Shown: positions 52,701-62,961, counted from the first letter of the stretch. The stretch: DNA of 64,000 bases from Bartonella bacilliformis KC583 (GCF_000015445.1 NC_008783.1:1363001-1427000), one strand, 5' to 3'. The notes: a model not told the origin generated them from the sequence alone. Translations and numbers: made by a program.

Positions 52701-54023
52701 ATGGAAACAAGCCATGTGCAAAGGGTGGTTGATGATCTATTGGGGCTATTCCCCAAAAAGCTGGATCTTTCCTTAGATCGTATCATCCGCCTTTTAAAGC
52801 GCCTTGGTAACCCACATTTAAAGCTTACCCCTACTATTATCCATATTGCTGGAACAAATGGTAAAGGATCGGCTTCAGCAATTTGTCGTGCTCTTTTAGA
52901 AAGTGCAGGCTACTGCGTTCATGTATACAGCTCACCACATTTGGTAAATTGGAATGAACGCTGTCGACTAGGTCAAATAGGAGGCGGCCAACTTATTACA
53001 GATAATCAACTGCTTGAGGTCATTCGTCACACCATAAAAGTGAACCGTCAAGAACCAATTAGCGTTTTTGAAATTTTTACCGCTGCAGCCTTTACTCTAT
53101 TTAGCACCCATCCAGCTGATGCAATCATTTTAGAAGTTGGATTAGGAGGACGTTTTGATGCAACCAATGTTATTAAAAATCCAGCCGTATCCCTTATCAT
53201 GCCTATTGATTATGACCATGAAACTTTTCTAGGCAACACAATTGCGCAAATTTCTTTTGAAAAAGGGGGTATCATCAAACCAAAAATTCCTGTTATAATT
53301 GGCAAACAAGACCATGATGTCACTCTTTCTGTTTTAAGTAGCCTTGCTGATAAAAACAAAGCACCTTACTCTATTTTTGACCAAGACTACCAAAGCTATG
53401 AAGAACATGGACGTATGGTCTTTCAAAATAACCATGGTTTAATGGATCTACCACTTCCTAACCTTATCGGTGCGCATCAAATTGCCAATGCTGGTGCTGC
53501 TATTGAAGCAGTTTACCAAGCAGGTTTTCAACTTTCGGAACAAGCAATCAACCAAGCTTTACGCAATCTTTACTGGCCAGCACGCATGCAACATCTGACT
53601 CGTGGCCAATTGGTTAATCAACTTCCTCCCCATACAGATTTATGGCTCGATGGTGGCCATAATCCTGCTGCTGGCAAAGCTGTTGCAGCAGAATTTACTC
53701 GATGGAAAAAAAAAACAAAACGCCCCATTGTTATGATTGCTAGTATGCTCAAGACCAAAGACAATGTCGGTTATTTTCGTCCTTTCAAAAATCTTGTCGA
53801 TGAAGTCTATACAATCCCTTTAACCTCTAGCGACGCAGGTCTCTGCCCAAAAATTTTAGCAGAATTAGCACAAAAAGCAGGCCTCATGGCTAGCCCACAA
53901 GCGGATCTTCAAGAAGCCCTTCTTAAAATCAGTTTAAAACATAAAGAAGCCATCATCTTTATTGGTGGTTCTCTTTACCTTGCGGGCAATATTCTACGTG
54001 ACAATGAGACACCTCCATGCTAG
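52701..54023 (+). CDS. folC: Bifunctional folylpolyglutamate/dihydrofolate synthase
   Basis: Adds glutamate to dihydropteroate and folates; 440 residues of the Mur-ligase family. P-loop AGTNGKGSASAIC (about 50-62), omega-loop region YSSPHLVNWNERC, ILEVGLGGRFDATNV, and C-terminal domain with WLDGGHNPAAG. It forms an accD-folC operon (3-bp gap), a common pairing. A run of ten A at 53706-53715 (coding RWKKKTK) is slippage-prone but in frame here. Assignment is firm. Confidence 0.95.
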   Translation: METSHVQRVVDDLLGLFPKKLDLSLDRIIRLLKRLGNPHLKLTPTIIHIAGTNGKGSASAICRALLESAGYCVHVYSSPHLVNWNERCRLGQIGGGQLITDNQLLEVIRHTIKVNRQEPISVFEIFTAAAFTLFSTHPADAIILEVGLGGRFDATNVIKNPAVSLIMPIDYDHETFLGNTIAQISFEKGGIIKPKIPVIIGKQDHDVTLSVLSSLADKNKAPYSIFDQDYQSYEEHGRMVFQNNHGLMDLPLPNLIGAHQIANAGAAIEAVYQAGFQLSEQAINQALRNLYWPARMQHLTRGQLVNQLPPHTDLWLDGGHNPAAGKAVAAEFTRWKKKTKRPIVMIASMLKTKDNVGYFRPFKNLVDEVYTIPLTSSDAGLCPKILAELAQKAGLMASPQADLQEALLKISLKHKEAIIFIGGSLYLAGNILRDNETPPC

Positions 54024-54066
54024 AAATTTGCTGTTCATGGCATTTTAATGGATAAAATCTCTAATT

Positions 54067-55065
54067 ATGAAACTTGATCACACACTTTATCAAAATCCTA
54101 AACTTATTACTGTTTTCGGTGGTTCAGGTTTTGTGGGGCGGCATGTCGTTGAAGCTTTAACGAAACGGGGTTATCGCGTTCGCGTCGCTGTGCGTCGTCC
54201 ACAAAGAGCTTATTACATGCTACAAATAGGTGAAGTAAGCCAAACCCAAATGTGTACAACAGATGTTACGAATCGTGCTTCTGTTGCACGTGCACTATCT
54301 GGAGCAGATGGTGTGGTATTTTTGCCTGGGAGTTTGGCGCAATCCAATCAATCAAAGTTTCAAACCACACAAATTGATGGAACAACAAATGTTGCGGAAT
54401 TAGCTCAAAAAGCAGGTATCCCTCTCATTTATGCATCAACGCTCATCGCTCATGAAAATGCATCGCTTCTTTATGCACGCGTTAAATTTATGTGCGAGAA
54501 AATTGTTCAGGACAAGCACTCTCAAACAATCATTATGCGCCCATCTGTCATTTTTGGACCAGAAGATCGTTTTTTCAATGTCTTGGCAAAGGCATCCTGT
54601 TTTTTGCCGATCATGCCAGTTTTTGGCGGTGGACACAATAAATTGCAACCTATTTATGTCGGCGATATTGCTGAATTTGTTGTGCGTGCTTTAGAGGAAA
54701 AAATCCCCTTTGGGAACAGTTATGAACTTGGTGGGCCGACAGTAATTACAGTCCGGCATATCATTGAAAATATATTAAAAATTATTCATCGCAAAAAAAC
54801 AATTTTATCCATGCCACTTTCTGTAGGACTTTGTGTTGGAGATATCTTGGGCATTATCGGTAAATTACCTTTATTGCCAACACTAACAACAGCTGATCAA
54901 ATACGCTTTCTGCAACTAAACAATATTGTTTCTCAAAAAGCTATAGATAGTGGATATACTTTAGAAGGGGTAGGCATTACTCCAAAAACTATGGCGTCTA
55001 TTTTGCCAAGTTATTTATGGCATTTCCGTCCACAAGGACAGTTTTCTAAAAATTTACTAACCTAA
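54067..55065 (+). CDS. NDUFA9-like NAD(P)-binding protein (complex I-associated, SDR family)
   Basis: Atypical short-chain dehydrogenase of 332 residues. N-terminal Rossmann motif TVFGGSGFVGRHVVEALTKRGYRVRVAVRRP, then DVTNRASVARALSGADGVVFLPG, YASTLIAHENASLLYARVK (a YxxxK-like site is not clear), and RPSVIFGPEDRFFN. This pattern is typical of the NDUFA9/39-kDa subunit family associated with respiratory complex I in alphaproteobacteria. It is encoded outside any nuo cluster visible here. A role in complex I assembly or quinone-related metabolism is inferred from the family. It starts 43 bp after folC, possibly in the same transcript. Confidence 0.85.
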   Translation: MKLDHTLYQNPKLITVFGGSGFVGRHVVEALTKRGYRVRVAVRRPQRAYYMLQIGEVSQTQMCTTDVTNRASVARALSGADGVVFLPGSLAQSNQSKFQTTQIDGTTNVAELAQKAGIPLIYASTLIAHENASLLYARVKFMCEKIVQDKHSQTIIMRPSVIFGPEDRFFNVLAKASCFLPIMPVFGGGHNKLQPIYVGDIAEFVVRALEEKIPFGNSYELGGPTVITVRHIIENILKIIHRKKTILSMPLSVGLCVGDILGIIGKLPLLPTLTTADQIRFLQLNNIVSQKAIDSGYTLEGVGITPKTMASILPSYLWHFRPQGQFSKNLLT

Positions 55066-55609
55066 TCAATTTTCCCTGACGGATATTTTTATAACCAAAT
55101 CTGTTTCATCCCCAAAAAGGAAAATAATAACAGACATCAGCAGTAAAATCTATGTTGTGCCTTCTCTTTCCTGGAAAAGATATTAATACTTCCTTTTGTA
55201 ATCCAAATCTTCGTAGTATATTGAGCTTATACAGATAAGATTTTTCCTGATCTCATTAAGCAACGATTCTTTATATTAAAAAATTTTAGACAATCACGCA
55301 GTGATGAACCTGTATGGTATAACCTCACGATCATAACAACCATGAACGATAAAAATGATATCCTTTTGATATATTGCGGCCAACTGAAGATATGTGTATC
55401 TCTTCGCAAGATTGACCATTTTGACAAAAAAGTCGTATATTTTTATCCTGATCAGCTGAAAATAAGATAAAATATCTTATTGAGATTACATGACAAAAAC
55501 ATTGTAAGTTAAATTGTTACTGTTACGAGAATCTTTCCTTGCTAAAAAGTAAAAGGAGATGCATCGTGCACAATTTTGATAGCAATAATCCCAAAGAAAG
55601 ACCTTAAAA
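55066..55609. other. Spacer between the NDUFA9-like gene and divL
   Basis: About 540 bp of AT-rich sequence. Two overlapping minus-strand open stretches (up to about 66 codons around 55227-55490) have no recognisable match. The divL promoter should lie near the right end. I see no hairpin terminator or repeat. Confidence 0.5.
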
Positions 55610-58084
55610 ATGATCAGAATTTTTGCCTGTATTTTTTGCTTTCTTTCGCTGTTTTTTCCGATACATGCTATTGCCCAATCACCAATATCTCACTTACTAT
55701 CGGCCTTTATTTGGTCAGAACATCAATGGCTTATCTTAGCACTTTGCGGAAGTATTTCTTGCGCTTCCTTGCTAACATGCATAACCGTTATTATAAACAT
55801 AAAGAAAAATGCTGAGAAATCTTTACAAGTGATTCAAGCCAATTTTTCTGAAAAGCTTAAACAATATGAATGGCTTTTAGAAGAAACAGAACAATACCTT
55901 CTTATTTGGGAGCACCCAACAGCCCTACCACATATCGTTGGCAATATTTCTAAATTACAAAAGGCAGGAATAAACGAACAAAATTTTCAGTGTTTCGAAG
56001 ACTGGCTCGAAGAATCTTTTCTGCAACAACTTGACCAAGCACTGACTCAATTACGTTGTCATGGCTGTTCTTTTGAACTTTCTATCACCACCATCAATAA
56101 AATCGCCTTACAAGTTACAGGGGTTATTGCAGGAACAGCAGCCATTGCACGTTTCCAAGATTTCTCAAAACAGCAGAGTGAAAACATTCGCTTACGGGAA
56201 GATATGACCCGAATGCTCACAGAGCTGAAAATACAGCGCAACCTTCTTGATTATATCCAAGAACCGGTGTGGATTCGAAATAGTGAGGGGAAAATTTGTT
56301 TCGTAAATAATGCTTTTCGAGACATGACAAATTTTCAAGAAGGCTGTGATACCATCACTGATCCTTTCAATGAAACAATACAATTCCAAATAAATAAAGG
56401 AAATCAAATAAATGAGAGGAGCCAAACAAACGGAACAAATCAACTAGATGAGACAAAGACAGTGTTTCAAAAACACGTTCATACCGTCGTGAATGGAGAA
56501 CGACGTCATTTTCACCTAACACGTATCACAACAGAAGAAGGAATGGCAGCTTTTGCCCGTGATGACAGCGCATATAAAAATCTTACCAATGAAATGGAAC
56601 AAATTCTTCAAAGCCACCATGAAACACTCGATCAAATTTCAACAGCTGTGGCGATTTTTGATAGCAATCAAAAATTAAAATTTTGCAACCATGCCTTTAG
56701 AATTTTATGGCCGTTGGAAAGTTCTTTTCTAGAGAGTGAACCAAGCCATACACTCCTTCTTGAGCGTTTGCGCGAAAAAGGATTTATCGGTGAACATCCC
56801 GATTGGCGCGCATGGAAAGAAGAGCTTTTAACAAGCCACCACCAAATAGAATCTAACCCCAAAATTTGGAATCTTCCTAACGGATGTACAGTGCGTGTCA
56901 TGTCTCGCCCCCACCCACAAGGAGGTATTACCTGGCTTTACGAAAATCTTACAGAAAAAATTGATCTTGAACGACGCTATAATACATTGATCAAAATACA
57001 AGGTGAAACACTTGATAAACTTTCCGAAGGCGTAGTGGTTTTTGGCACAGATGGACGTCTATGCTTATCAAATCCTGCTTTATCAAAATTGTGGTCTTTA
57101 CCCTATAATTTACTGGTAGAAGGTACTCATATTACGCAATTACAGACCCATTGCTCAGCCTTGACAGTCGGGGAAGAATGGAAGCAATTTACCCAATTGA
57201 TTACAGGCTTTGCTGAAAAACGCGATGCCCGTTCAGGTCGCATAGATCTGAGAAATGGGATGATTATTGATTACACATTCGTGCCACTCCCCAATGGACA
57301 AACAATGTTAACTTTTGTGAATGTTACTGACACCGTCCATATAGCGCGTGCCCTGCAAGAAAAAAATGAAGCCTTAGAAAGTACTGATCGTCTACGCAAT
57401 GAATTTGTCCAACATGTGTCCTACGAATTACGCACACCTCTCACCAATATTATTGGATTTTCTGATATTTTACGCGATCAAATGTTTGGCTCTCTTAATG
57501 AACGTCAACACGAATATCTCGGCCATATTCAATCAGAGTCTAACACACTTTTGAATCTTGTTAATGATATTCTTGACCTTGCAACTCTTGATGCAGGGAT
57601 TATGGAATTAAATATACAATCGGTCAACATTGTTGATGCTATGGCACAAGCAGTAACACGCATAGAAGAACACCTCAACGGGCGTCATATTCTATTTTCT
57701 CAACACATTTCTCCTTCCTTAGATGTCATTTTTGCGGATGCTACACGTTTACATCAAATCTTTGTGAATGTACTTAGTAATGCTGTTAACTTTGCCCCAG
57801 AAGCAAGCACCATCGAATTTTGTGCTCATAAACAAGATAATCATATCGTTTTCAGTGTCCATAATGAGGGATCGGACATTCCATCTGATATTCTTGATAG
57901 GATTTTCAAACGGTTTTCTTCTCATGCACATCATGGTGGACGTGCTGGAGCAGGCCTTGGCCTCTCTCTTGTCAAAAGCTTTGTTGAACTCCATGGTGGA
58001 TATGTTGAAATTCTCACCGGCACAGGTCAGGGAACAACAGTTAAATGTTTTTTCTCACTGAAAAAGGGAGATATAATCCTTTAA
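55610..58084 (+). CDS. divL: DivL-type tyrosine pseudo-kinase, cell-cycle regulator
   Basis: Multi-domain membrane sensor of 824 residues. Signal/TM region at the N-terminus (two hydrophobic segments, about 5-23 and 40-63), coiled segment (about 65-100), PAS-like domains (about 205-320, 330-450, 460-580), the dimerisation box QHVSYELRTPLTNIIGFSDIL, and an ATPase-like domain with FVNVLSNAVNFAP and AGAGLGLSLVKSF. In the box the phospho-His is replaced by Tyr605 (codon 57422-57424), the hallmark of DivL. In alphaproteobacteria DivL binds DivK and modulates the CckA-CtrA pathway. A short Asn/Gln-rich insert lies at about 258-284. Downstream genes (tsaE fusion, addBA) are the usual rhizobial neighbours. 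Confidence 0.9.
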   Translation: MIRIFACIFCFLSLFFPIHAIAQSPISHLLSAFIWSEHQWLILALCGSISCASLLTCITVIINIKKNAEKSLQVIQANFSEKLKQYEWLLEETEQYLLIWEHPTALPHIVGNISKLQKAGINEQNFQCFEDWLEESFLQQLDQALTQLRCHGCSFELSITTINKIALQVTGVIAGTAAIARFQDFSKQQSENIRLREDMTRMLTELKIQRNLLDYIQEPVWIRNSEGKICFVNNAFRDMTNFQEGCDTITDPFNETIQFQINKGNQINERSQTNGTNQLDETKTVFQKHVHTVVNGERRHFHLTRITTEEGMAAFARDDSAYKNLTNEMEQILQSHHETLDQISTAVAIFDSNQKLKFCNHAFRILWPLESSFLESEPSHTLLLERLREKGFIGEHPDWRAWKEELLTSHHQIESNPKIWNLPNGCTVRVMSRPHPQGGITWLYENLTEKIDLERRYNTLIKIQGETLDKLSEGVVVFGTDGRLCLSNPALSKLWSLPYNLLVEGTHITQLQTHCSALTVGEEWKQFTQLITGFAEKRDARSGRIDLRNGMIIDYTFVPLPNGQTMLTFVNVTDTVHIARALQEKNEALESTDRLRNEFVQHVSYELRTPLTNIIGFSDILRDQMFGSLNERQHEYLGHIQSESNTLLNLVNDILDLATLDAGIMELNIQSVNIVDAMAQAVTRIEEHLNGRHILFSQHISPSLDVIFADATRLHQIFVNVLSNAVNFAPEASTIEFCAHKQDNHIVFSVHNEGSDIPSDILDRIFKRFSSHAHHGGRAGAGLGLSLVKSFVELHGGYVEILTGTGQGTTVKCFFSLKKGDIIL

Positions 58085-58149
58085 GTCTGTACTCTTGTCA
58101 TCAAAACCATTTTTTCACTTATTCATTCACCAATTCAATGGAAATTTTT

Positions 58150-59643
58150 ATGAATTTTAGTTTTTTTCTTGCAAATGAAGAAGCAACAAAATTATTTGCG
58201 CAAGACCTAGCCCTTGCTTTAAAACCAGGTGATCTTGTAACACTTCAAGGTGATCTTGGAGCAGGAAAATCAACTCTTGCACGTGCAATCATTCATACAC
58301 TTGCCAATGATGATAATTTAGAAGTACCAAGCCCCACTTTTACTCTTGTTCAAAACTATAAACTGCCACAATTTGAAGTTATTCACGCTGATCTTTACCG
58401 CCTCTCTATGGCAGAAGAAATTGATGAATTAGGGCTTCACGAAGCACGTGAACAAAGTATTTTATTAATTGAATGGCCAGAAAAAGGTGCAGATTCTTTA
58501 GGGCCCACGACTTTTGCTATCAGTTTACAACACCAAGACTGTGGACGTCATATCACCATCACAGCAGCAACACATGATATTGAACGTCTACAACAATCCC
58601 TTGCAATCCGCACCTTTTTAACCACTCATGGTCGCGGTCATGTTCATCGTCGTTTTTTAGCAAGCGACGCTTCTGCACGATCTTATGAACTTTTGCATAG
58701 TGACCATCATCAAGAAATCTTTATGAATGCATCCATCATGCAAATGGCACAAAAGACTGATCCTGCCTTTGCAGAAAAAATGCATCTTGCAACAGATATC
58801 CGTCAGTTTGTAGGCATTAACCAGATCATTTTAGAGAATGGATTTTCTGCTCCTCATATTTTTGTCGAAGATCTTGAAAAGGGGTTCTTGATTTTAGAAG
58901 ATTTGGGACGTGAAGGAATTTTAGATCAAACTGGCAATCCTATAGAAGAACGTTATATCGCTTGTAGTGAATTGTTGGCTACCTTCCATCAAAAATCATG
59001 GGTTTTTAAAAAGCAATTTGCAACATTTTCGCTTCAAATTCCTTGCTATGATCACCAGTCTATGCAAGCAGAACTTGCATTACTGCTAGACTGGTACATA
59101 CCTTTTCAGCAGCAAAAAACCTTAAATGAAGAACAACGGAAAGCTTTCTTTACCTGCTGGCAACCTTATCTTGACATGCTCATTGAAGGAGAAAATACCC
59201 TTGTTATGCGCGATTATCACTCGCCCAATATACTGTGGCGTGCAAATAAAGAGGGAGTGGCTCGCATTGGTCTTATTGATTTTCAAGATGGCTTAAAAGG
59301 ACCAACAGCTTATGATCTTGTTTCCTTGGCACAAGATGCACGTCTTTATATTTCACCAGAACTTGAGATGAAGATTTTCAATGCTTATTGTCATGCGCGC
59401 CATAAAGCACCGCAACCTTTTGATGAAAATGAATTGCGCAAACTTTACGCTCTTGCAGGTGCTCAACGTGTTTCAAAAATTTTAGGCATTTTTGTACAAT
59501 TACACCAACAATATGGAAAATCGTCTTATCTCAAACATTTACCCCATATGCAGGATTATCTTGCCCGTAATCTTTCACACCCAATTCTTGCTCCTTTAAA
59601 AAGCTTTTATCAAGAAATTGGCATTCTTGTAGAAACAACATAA
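58150..59643 (+). CDS. Fusion protein: TsaE ATPase + aminoglycoside-phosphotransferase-like kinase
   Basis: Two-domain protein of about 497 residues. The N-terminal TsaE part (about 1-155) has the P-loop GDLGAGKST and PSPTFTLVQNY, for the t6A tRNA modification complex (with TsaB/D). The C-terminal APH-fold kinase (about 165-497) has ILEDLGREGIL, a catalytic loop MRDYHSPNILW and the metal site LIDFQDGLKGP; similar kinases (AmgK) phosphorylate cell-wall amino sugars during peptidoglycan recycling. This fusion is typical of Rhizobiales. The ATG at 58150 is preceded by GGAA; an ATG at 58138 adds four residues, and the frame extends further upstream without support. A sugar-nucleotidyltransferase gene (MurU-like) that follows in relatives is absent here. 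Confidence 0.88.
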   Translation: MNFSFFLANEEATKLFAQDLALALKPGDLVTLQGDLGAGKSTLARAIIHTLANDDNLEVPSPTFTLVQNYKLPQFEVIHADLYRLSMAEEIDELGLHEAREQSILLIEWPEKGADSLGPTTFAISLQHQDCGRHITITAATHDIERLQQSLAIRTFLTTHGRGHVHRRFLASDASARSYELLHSDHHQEIFMNASIMQMAQKTDPAFAEKMHLATDIRQFVGINQIILENGFSAPHIFVEDLEKGFLILEDLGREGILDQTGNPIEERYIACSELLATFHQKSWVFKKQFATFSLQIPCYDHQSMQAELALLLDWYIPFQQQKTLNEEQRKAFFTCWQPYLDMLIEGENTLVMRDYHSPNILWRANKEGVARIGLIDFQDGLKGPTAYDLVSLAQDARLYISPELEMKIFNAYCHARHKAPQPFDENELRKLYALAGAQRVSKILGIFVQLHQQYGKSSYLKHLPHMQDYLARNLSHPILAPLKSFYQEIGILVETT

Positions 59644-59817
59644 ACATCCAATTTTGAATGCATTACCTATATGGCTTATTCTCTTAACTTTTATAACGGT
59701 AAAGCTATTATGTAGATGCAATTTTTCAATTTTGCCGTGAATAAAACTAATATACAGTAAAACTTATTAAAATGATCGGTAAATTAAATAATTTTGACAC
59801 ACTCACAATCAAAGCAA

Positions 59818-62800
59818 ATGACCTATCAGCCACGTATATTTTCTATTTCTCCTGGAACTCCGTTTCTACCTCATTTTGTTGATGCCCTTCTCTCAGGAGA
59901 GATTATTCGTGATTTTGCACCTAATGGAAATATCCAAGCGGCTCTTGCTGATACCCTCATTTATGTACCAACGCGCCGTGCTGCCCGCGCTTTACGCGCA
60001 ACTTTTGTTGAAAAAAGTCCTACCCAATCAAGCTTCTTGCCAAAAATCCTTCCTTTGGGAAATATGGATGAAGATAGTTTCCTTTTTACTGACGATTATA
60101 CCAATGCTTTGACGATTCATCCTCCTATCAAAGAGAGTGAACGTCTCCTGCTTTTAGCGCGTCTCATTCGCCCTTGGCGTGAAAAATTACCAATGCATCT
60201 ACGTGCTATATTTGGAACAGAAGATGTGCTCATTCCTACAAATACAGCTGATGCGATCTGGCTTGCCCAAGATTTAGCACGCTTGATGGATGAAGTTGAA
60301 ACTGAATCTGCTGATTGGTCAAAACTCAAAGAAATTGAGCCTGATATGGTTGCTGAATGGTGGCAAATCACTCTCGATTTTTTGACAATTGTTACACAAA
60401 ATTGGCCACATATTTTAAAAGAAAGACAGTTAAATAATCCAGTTGAATGGCGCAACCAAATCCTCAAAATGCAGGCAGACATTTTATACCGAACACAACC
60501 CAATAAACCAATTATTGCTGCCGGTGCAACAGGGTCTATCCCTTCAATTGCAAATCTTTTAAAGGTGATCGCCTCCCTGCCTAAAGGAGCTGTTATTCTT
60601 CCAAACCTTGATCTCCAAATGGATGAAGAACAATGGAACGCATTAGGTTTGATTAATGAAGAAACAACAACTTTTGACTTCCTGAACCATGCATCCGCTG
60701 CTTTTAGCCATCCTCAATATCACTTAAAAAAACTTCTCTTTCTTATGCAATGTCAGCGCGCCCATGTTAAAGAAATTGGCCAGCAAAGTAGCATGAAAAA
60801 AAAACGCGCTGCCCTCTTATCAGAAGCGTTAAGACCTGCCTCTACGACAGATCAATGGGTACAAATCACACGCGATGATTATGAAAATCTCTGTGCTGAT
60901 TTATCATTGATTGAAGCTACCAATGAACATGAAGAAGCTCTGGCTATTGCTATTGCTTTACGCCATGCCATTGAAGACCCTAAAAAAACTGCAGCGCTTA
61001 TCACCAATGATCGTAATTTAGCACGCCGTGTTTCTGCTGAGTTGCAGCGATTTGGAATTGAAGCCAATGATTCAGGGGGTATACCACTTGCTCAAACATT
61101 GCCTGCAACTTTGTTACGGCTTCTTTTAGAAAATCTGTTCAAACCTGGTGACCCTATTGCGTTTCTCTCTCTTCTCAAACATCCACTCACAACTCTGGAG
61201 CAAAACCGTCACCGCTTACGTGAAATAGTGGAAAATTTTGAGCTCTTTGTTCTCCGAGGTGGAACTGGCCGCATTAATCTTTGCACATGTGATCAATTTT
61301 TTGAAACATGGATCAAAACACGCACACTCAATAGTTTAAATGCCAATAATTTAAATGATTGTAGCCTTGATCCACAAAAGAGTGAAGAAGCACGCCTGCT
61401 TTGCCACCTGTTGGTAAAAGCTGTAAAACCCTTGGTCTCTTTGATACAACAAGATAGAGAATGCACAATCAATGAAACAATTATAGCCACTGTTGAAGTT
61501 TTAGAAAATTTTGGGCGTGATGATAATCATTCTCTTGCTCATCTTTATCAGGATGAAGCAGGAGAGGCCTTATCAACTTTTCTGCGTGAATTAGTCAATG
61601 ACCAATCAGGACTAAAATTTCATCTTTACGAATGGCCAGCTATTTTTTCAGCTCTCATAGCAACCCGCTCTGTAAGTCCTGCCCCTGGGGGACATTCACG
61701 TTTATTTATCTGGGGAACCTTGGAATCACGCCTGCAAACAGTTGATACAGTTGTCATTGGCGGTCTTAATGAAGGATCATGGCCTGTTACAACCCGCAAT
61801 GATGCTTTTTTATCACGACCAATGAAAATGATGTTAACTCTTGAACCACCAGAAAAGCGTATTGGCCTTTCCGCACATGATTTCCAATGGGCTATGGGAA
61901 TGGATAAAGTGATCATGAGCCGAGCTACGCGGGTTAACCACGTTCCTTCTGTTCCCTCACGCTGGTTACAACGCCTAGAAACAGTCATAGGTCAACAAGT
62001 TTGGAAACAAATTTGCGCACGGGGAAACACATTGCTTTATTGGGCAAAAATTCTTGACACAACAAATATGATTTCCTTTGTAGAACGGCCTTGCCCTATT
62101 CCACCACTCGAGATGCGTCCACGTCATTTTTCAATTACTGAAATAGAAACATTACGACAGGACCCTTATGCCATTTATGCTAAAAAAATCCTGCGTCTCA
62201 AACCGCTTAAACCGCTTATCCATGATCCTTGTAATACTGAACGAGGGACACTTTATCACGCTATTCTTTCTGCCTTTTGCACGCGTATAAAAAATCCACA
62301 TGCCACGGATGCGCTAGATACATTATTGACCATTGGGCGTGAAGAATTTGACAAACTAAACTTACCATCCGATATCGAAGCTATCTGGTGGCCAATGTTT
62401 GAAAATCTAGCACCTCTCCTTATTCAATGGGAACAAAGCCTTGGCCCCCGAAAACGACACGCTGAAGTAGAGGCTCAAAAAACACCCATAGGCACAACAG
62501 GTGTAACCCTTTCAGGACGCGCTGATCGTATTGATATTTTACCTGGCAAAATGGCTGAAATTCTTGATTTTAAAATCAGCACTCCTCCTTCATCCACACA
62601 GGTTTTGACTTTATTATCTCCACAATTGGCACTGGAAGCAGCTTTATTAATGCAAGGCGCGTTCGTAGACTTTCAGGATCTTACCCCTTTAAATTTATTA
62701 TACATTCCTCTTAAAGGAAAGAATAAGATCAAACCACAATCGATCATCCTAAATAAAAAAGTAATAAATCAAAAAAGCGCTGCTGATCTTGGTAAAGAAG

Positions 62801-62961
62801 CATGGAAACGCCTTATCTCATTAATGAACTACTATCAAAATCCACAACAAGGTTATCTCTCGTATGCTCTCCCCTCACAAAACCGTTATGAAGGGGATTA
62901 TGATCACTTAGCAAGAGTATTAGAATGGTCAAATGATCTTCATAAAGCAGGCCAATCATGA
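59818..62961 (+). CDS. addB: Double-strand break repair protein AddB (alphaproteobacterial type)
   Basis: Large subunit of the AddAB helicase-nuclease that processes broken DNA ends for RecA; 1047 residues. N-terminal degenerate helicase region (ALADTLIYVPTRRAARALRA), segment GLNEGSWPVTTRNDAFLSRPM (about 650) typical of AddB/RexB, and a C-terminal PD-(D/E)xK nuclease: GTLYHAILSAF, GRADRIDIL and EILDFKIS supply His, Asp, Asp and Lys positions. The start at 59818 (MTYQPRIF) is the first ATG; the longer frame begins with TTG. Its TGA overlaps the addA ATG by four bases. An A9 run lies at 60796-60804. Confidence 0.92.
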   Translation: MTYQPRIFSISPGTPFLPHFVDALLSGEIIRDFAPNGNIQAALADTLIYVPTRRAARALRATFVEKSPTQSSFLPKILPLGNMDEDSFLFTDDYTNALTIHPPIKESERLLLLARLIRPWREKLPMHLRAIFGTEDVLIPTNTADAIWLAQDLARLMDEVETESADWSKLKEIEPDMVAEWWQITLDFLTIVTQNWPHILKERQLNNPVEWRNQILKMQADILYRTQPNKPIIAAGATGSIPSIANLLKVIASLPKGAVILPNLDLQMDEEQWNALGLINEETTTFDFLNHASAAFSHPQYHLKKLLFLMQCQRAHVKEIGQQSSMKKKRAALLSEALRPASTTDQWVQITRDDYENLCADLSLIEATNEHEEALAIAIALRHAIEDPKKTAALITNDRNLARRVSAELQRFGIEANDSGGIPLAQTLPATLLRLLLENLFKPGDPIAFLSLLKHPLTTLEQNRHRLREIVENFELFVLRGGTGRINLCTCDQFFETWIKTRTLNSLNANNLNDCSLDPQKSEEARLLCHLLVKAVKPLVSLIQQDRECTINETIIATVEVLENFGRDDNHSLAHLYQDEAGEALSTFLRELVNDQSGLKFHLYEWPAIFSALIATRSVSPAPGGHSRLFIWGTLESRLQTVDTVVIGGLNEGSWPVTTRNDAFLSRPMKMMLTLEPPEKRIGLSAHDFQWAMGMDKVIMSRATRVNHVPSVPSRWLQRLETVIGQQVWKQICARGNTLLYWAKILDTTNMISFVERPCPIPPLEMRPRHFSITEIETLRQDPYAIYAKKILRLKPLKPLIHDPCNTERGTLYHAILSAFCTRIKNPHATDALDTLLTIGREEFDKLNLPSDIEAIWWPMFENLAPLLIQWEQSLGPRKRHAEVEAQKTPIGTTGVTLSGRADRIDILPGKMAEILDFKISTPPSSTQVLTLLSPQLALEAALLMQGAFVDFQDLTPLNLLYIPLKGKNKIKPQSIILNKKVINQKSAADLGKEAWKRLISLMNYYQNPQQGYLSYALPSQNRYEGDYDHLARVLEWSNDLHKAGQS

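Noticed and set aside
55227..55427. 66-codon minus-strand ORF before divL
   Set aside because: No ribosome-binding site, no recognisable motif, and an overlapping alternative frame is equally open.
61626..61988. 120-codon minus-strand open frame inside addB
   Set aside because: Antisense shadow of a conserved AddB segment; composition is typical of reverse-frame translation.
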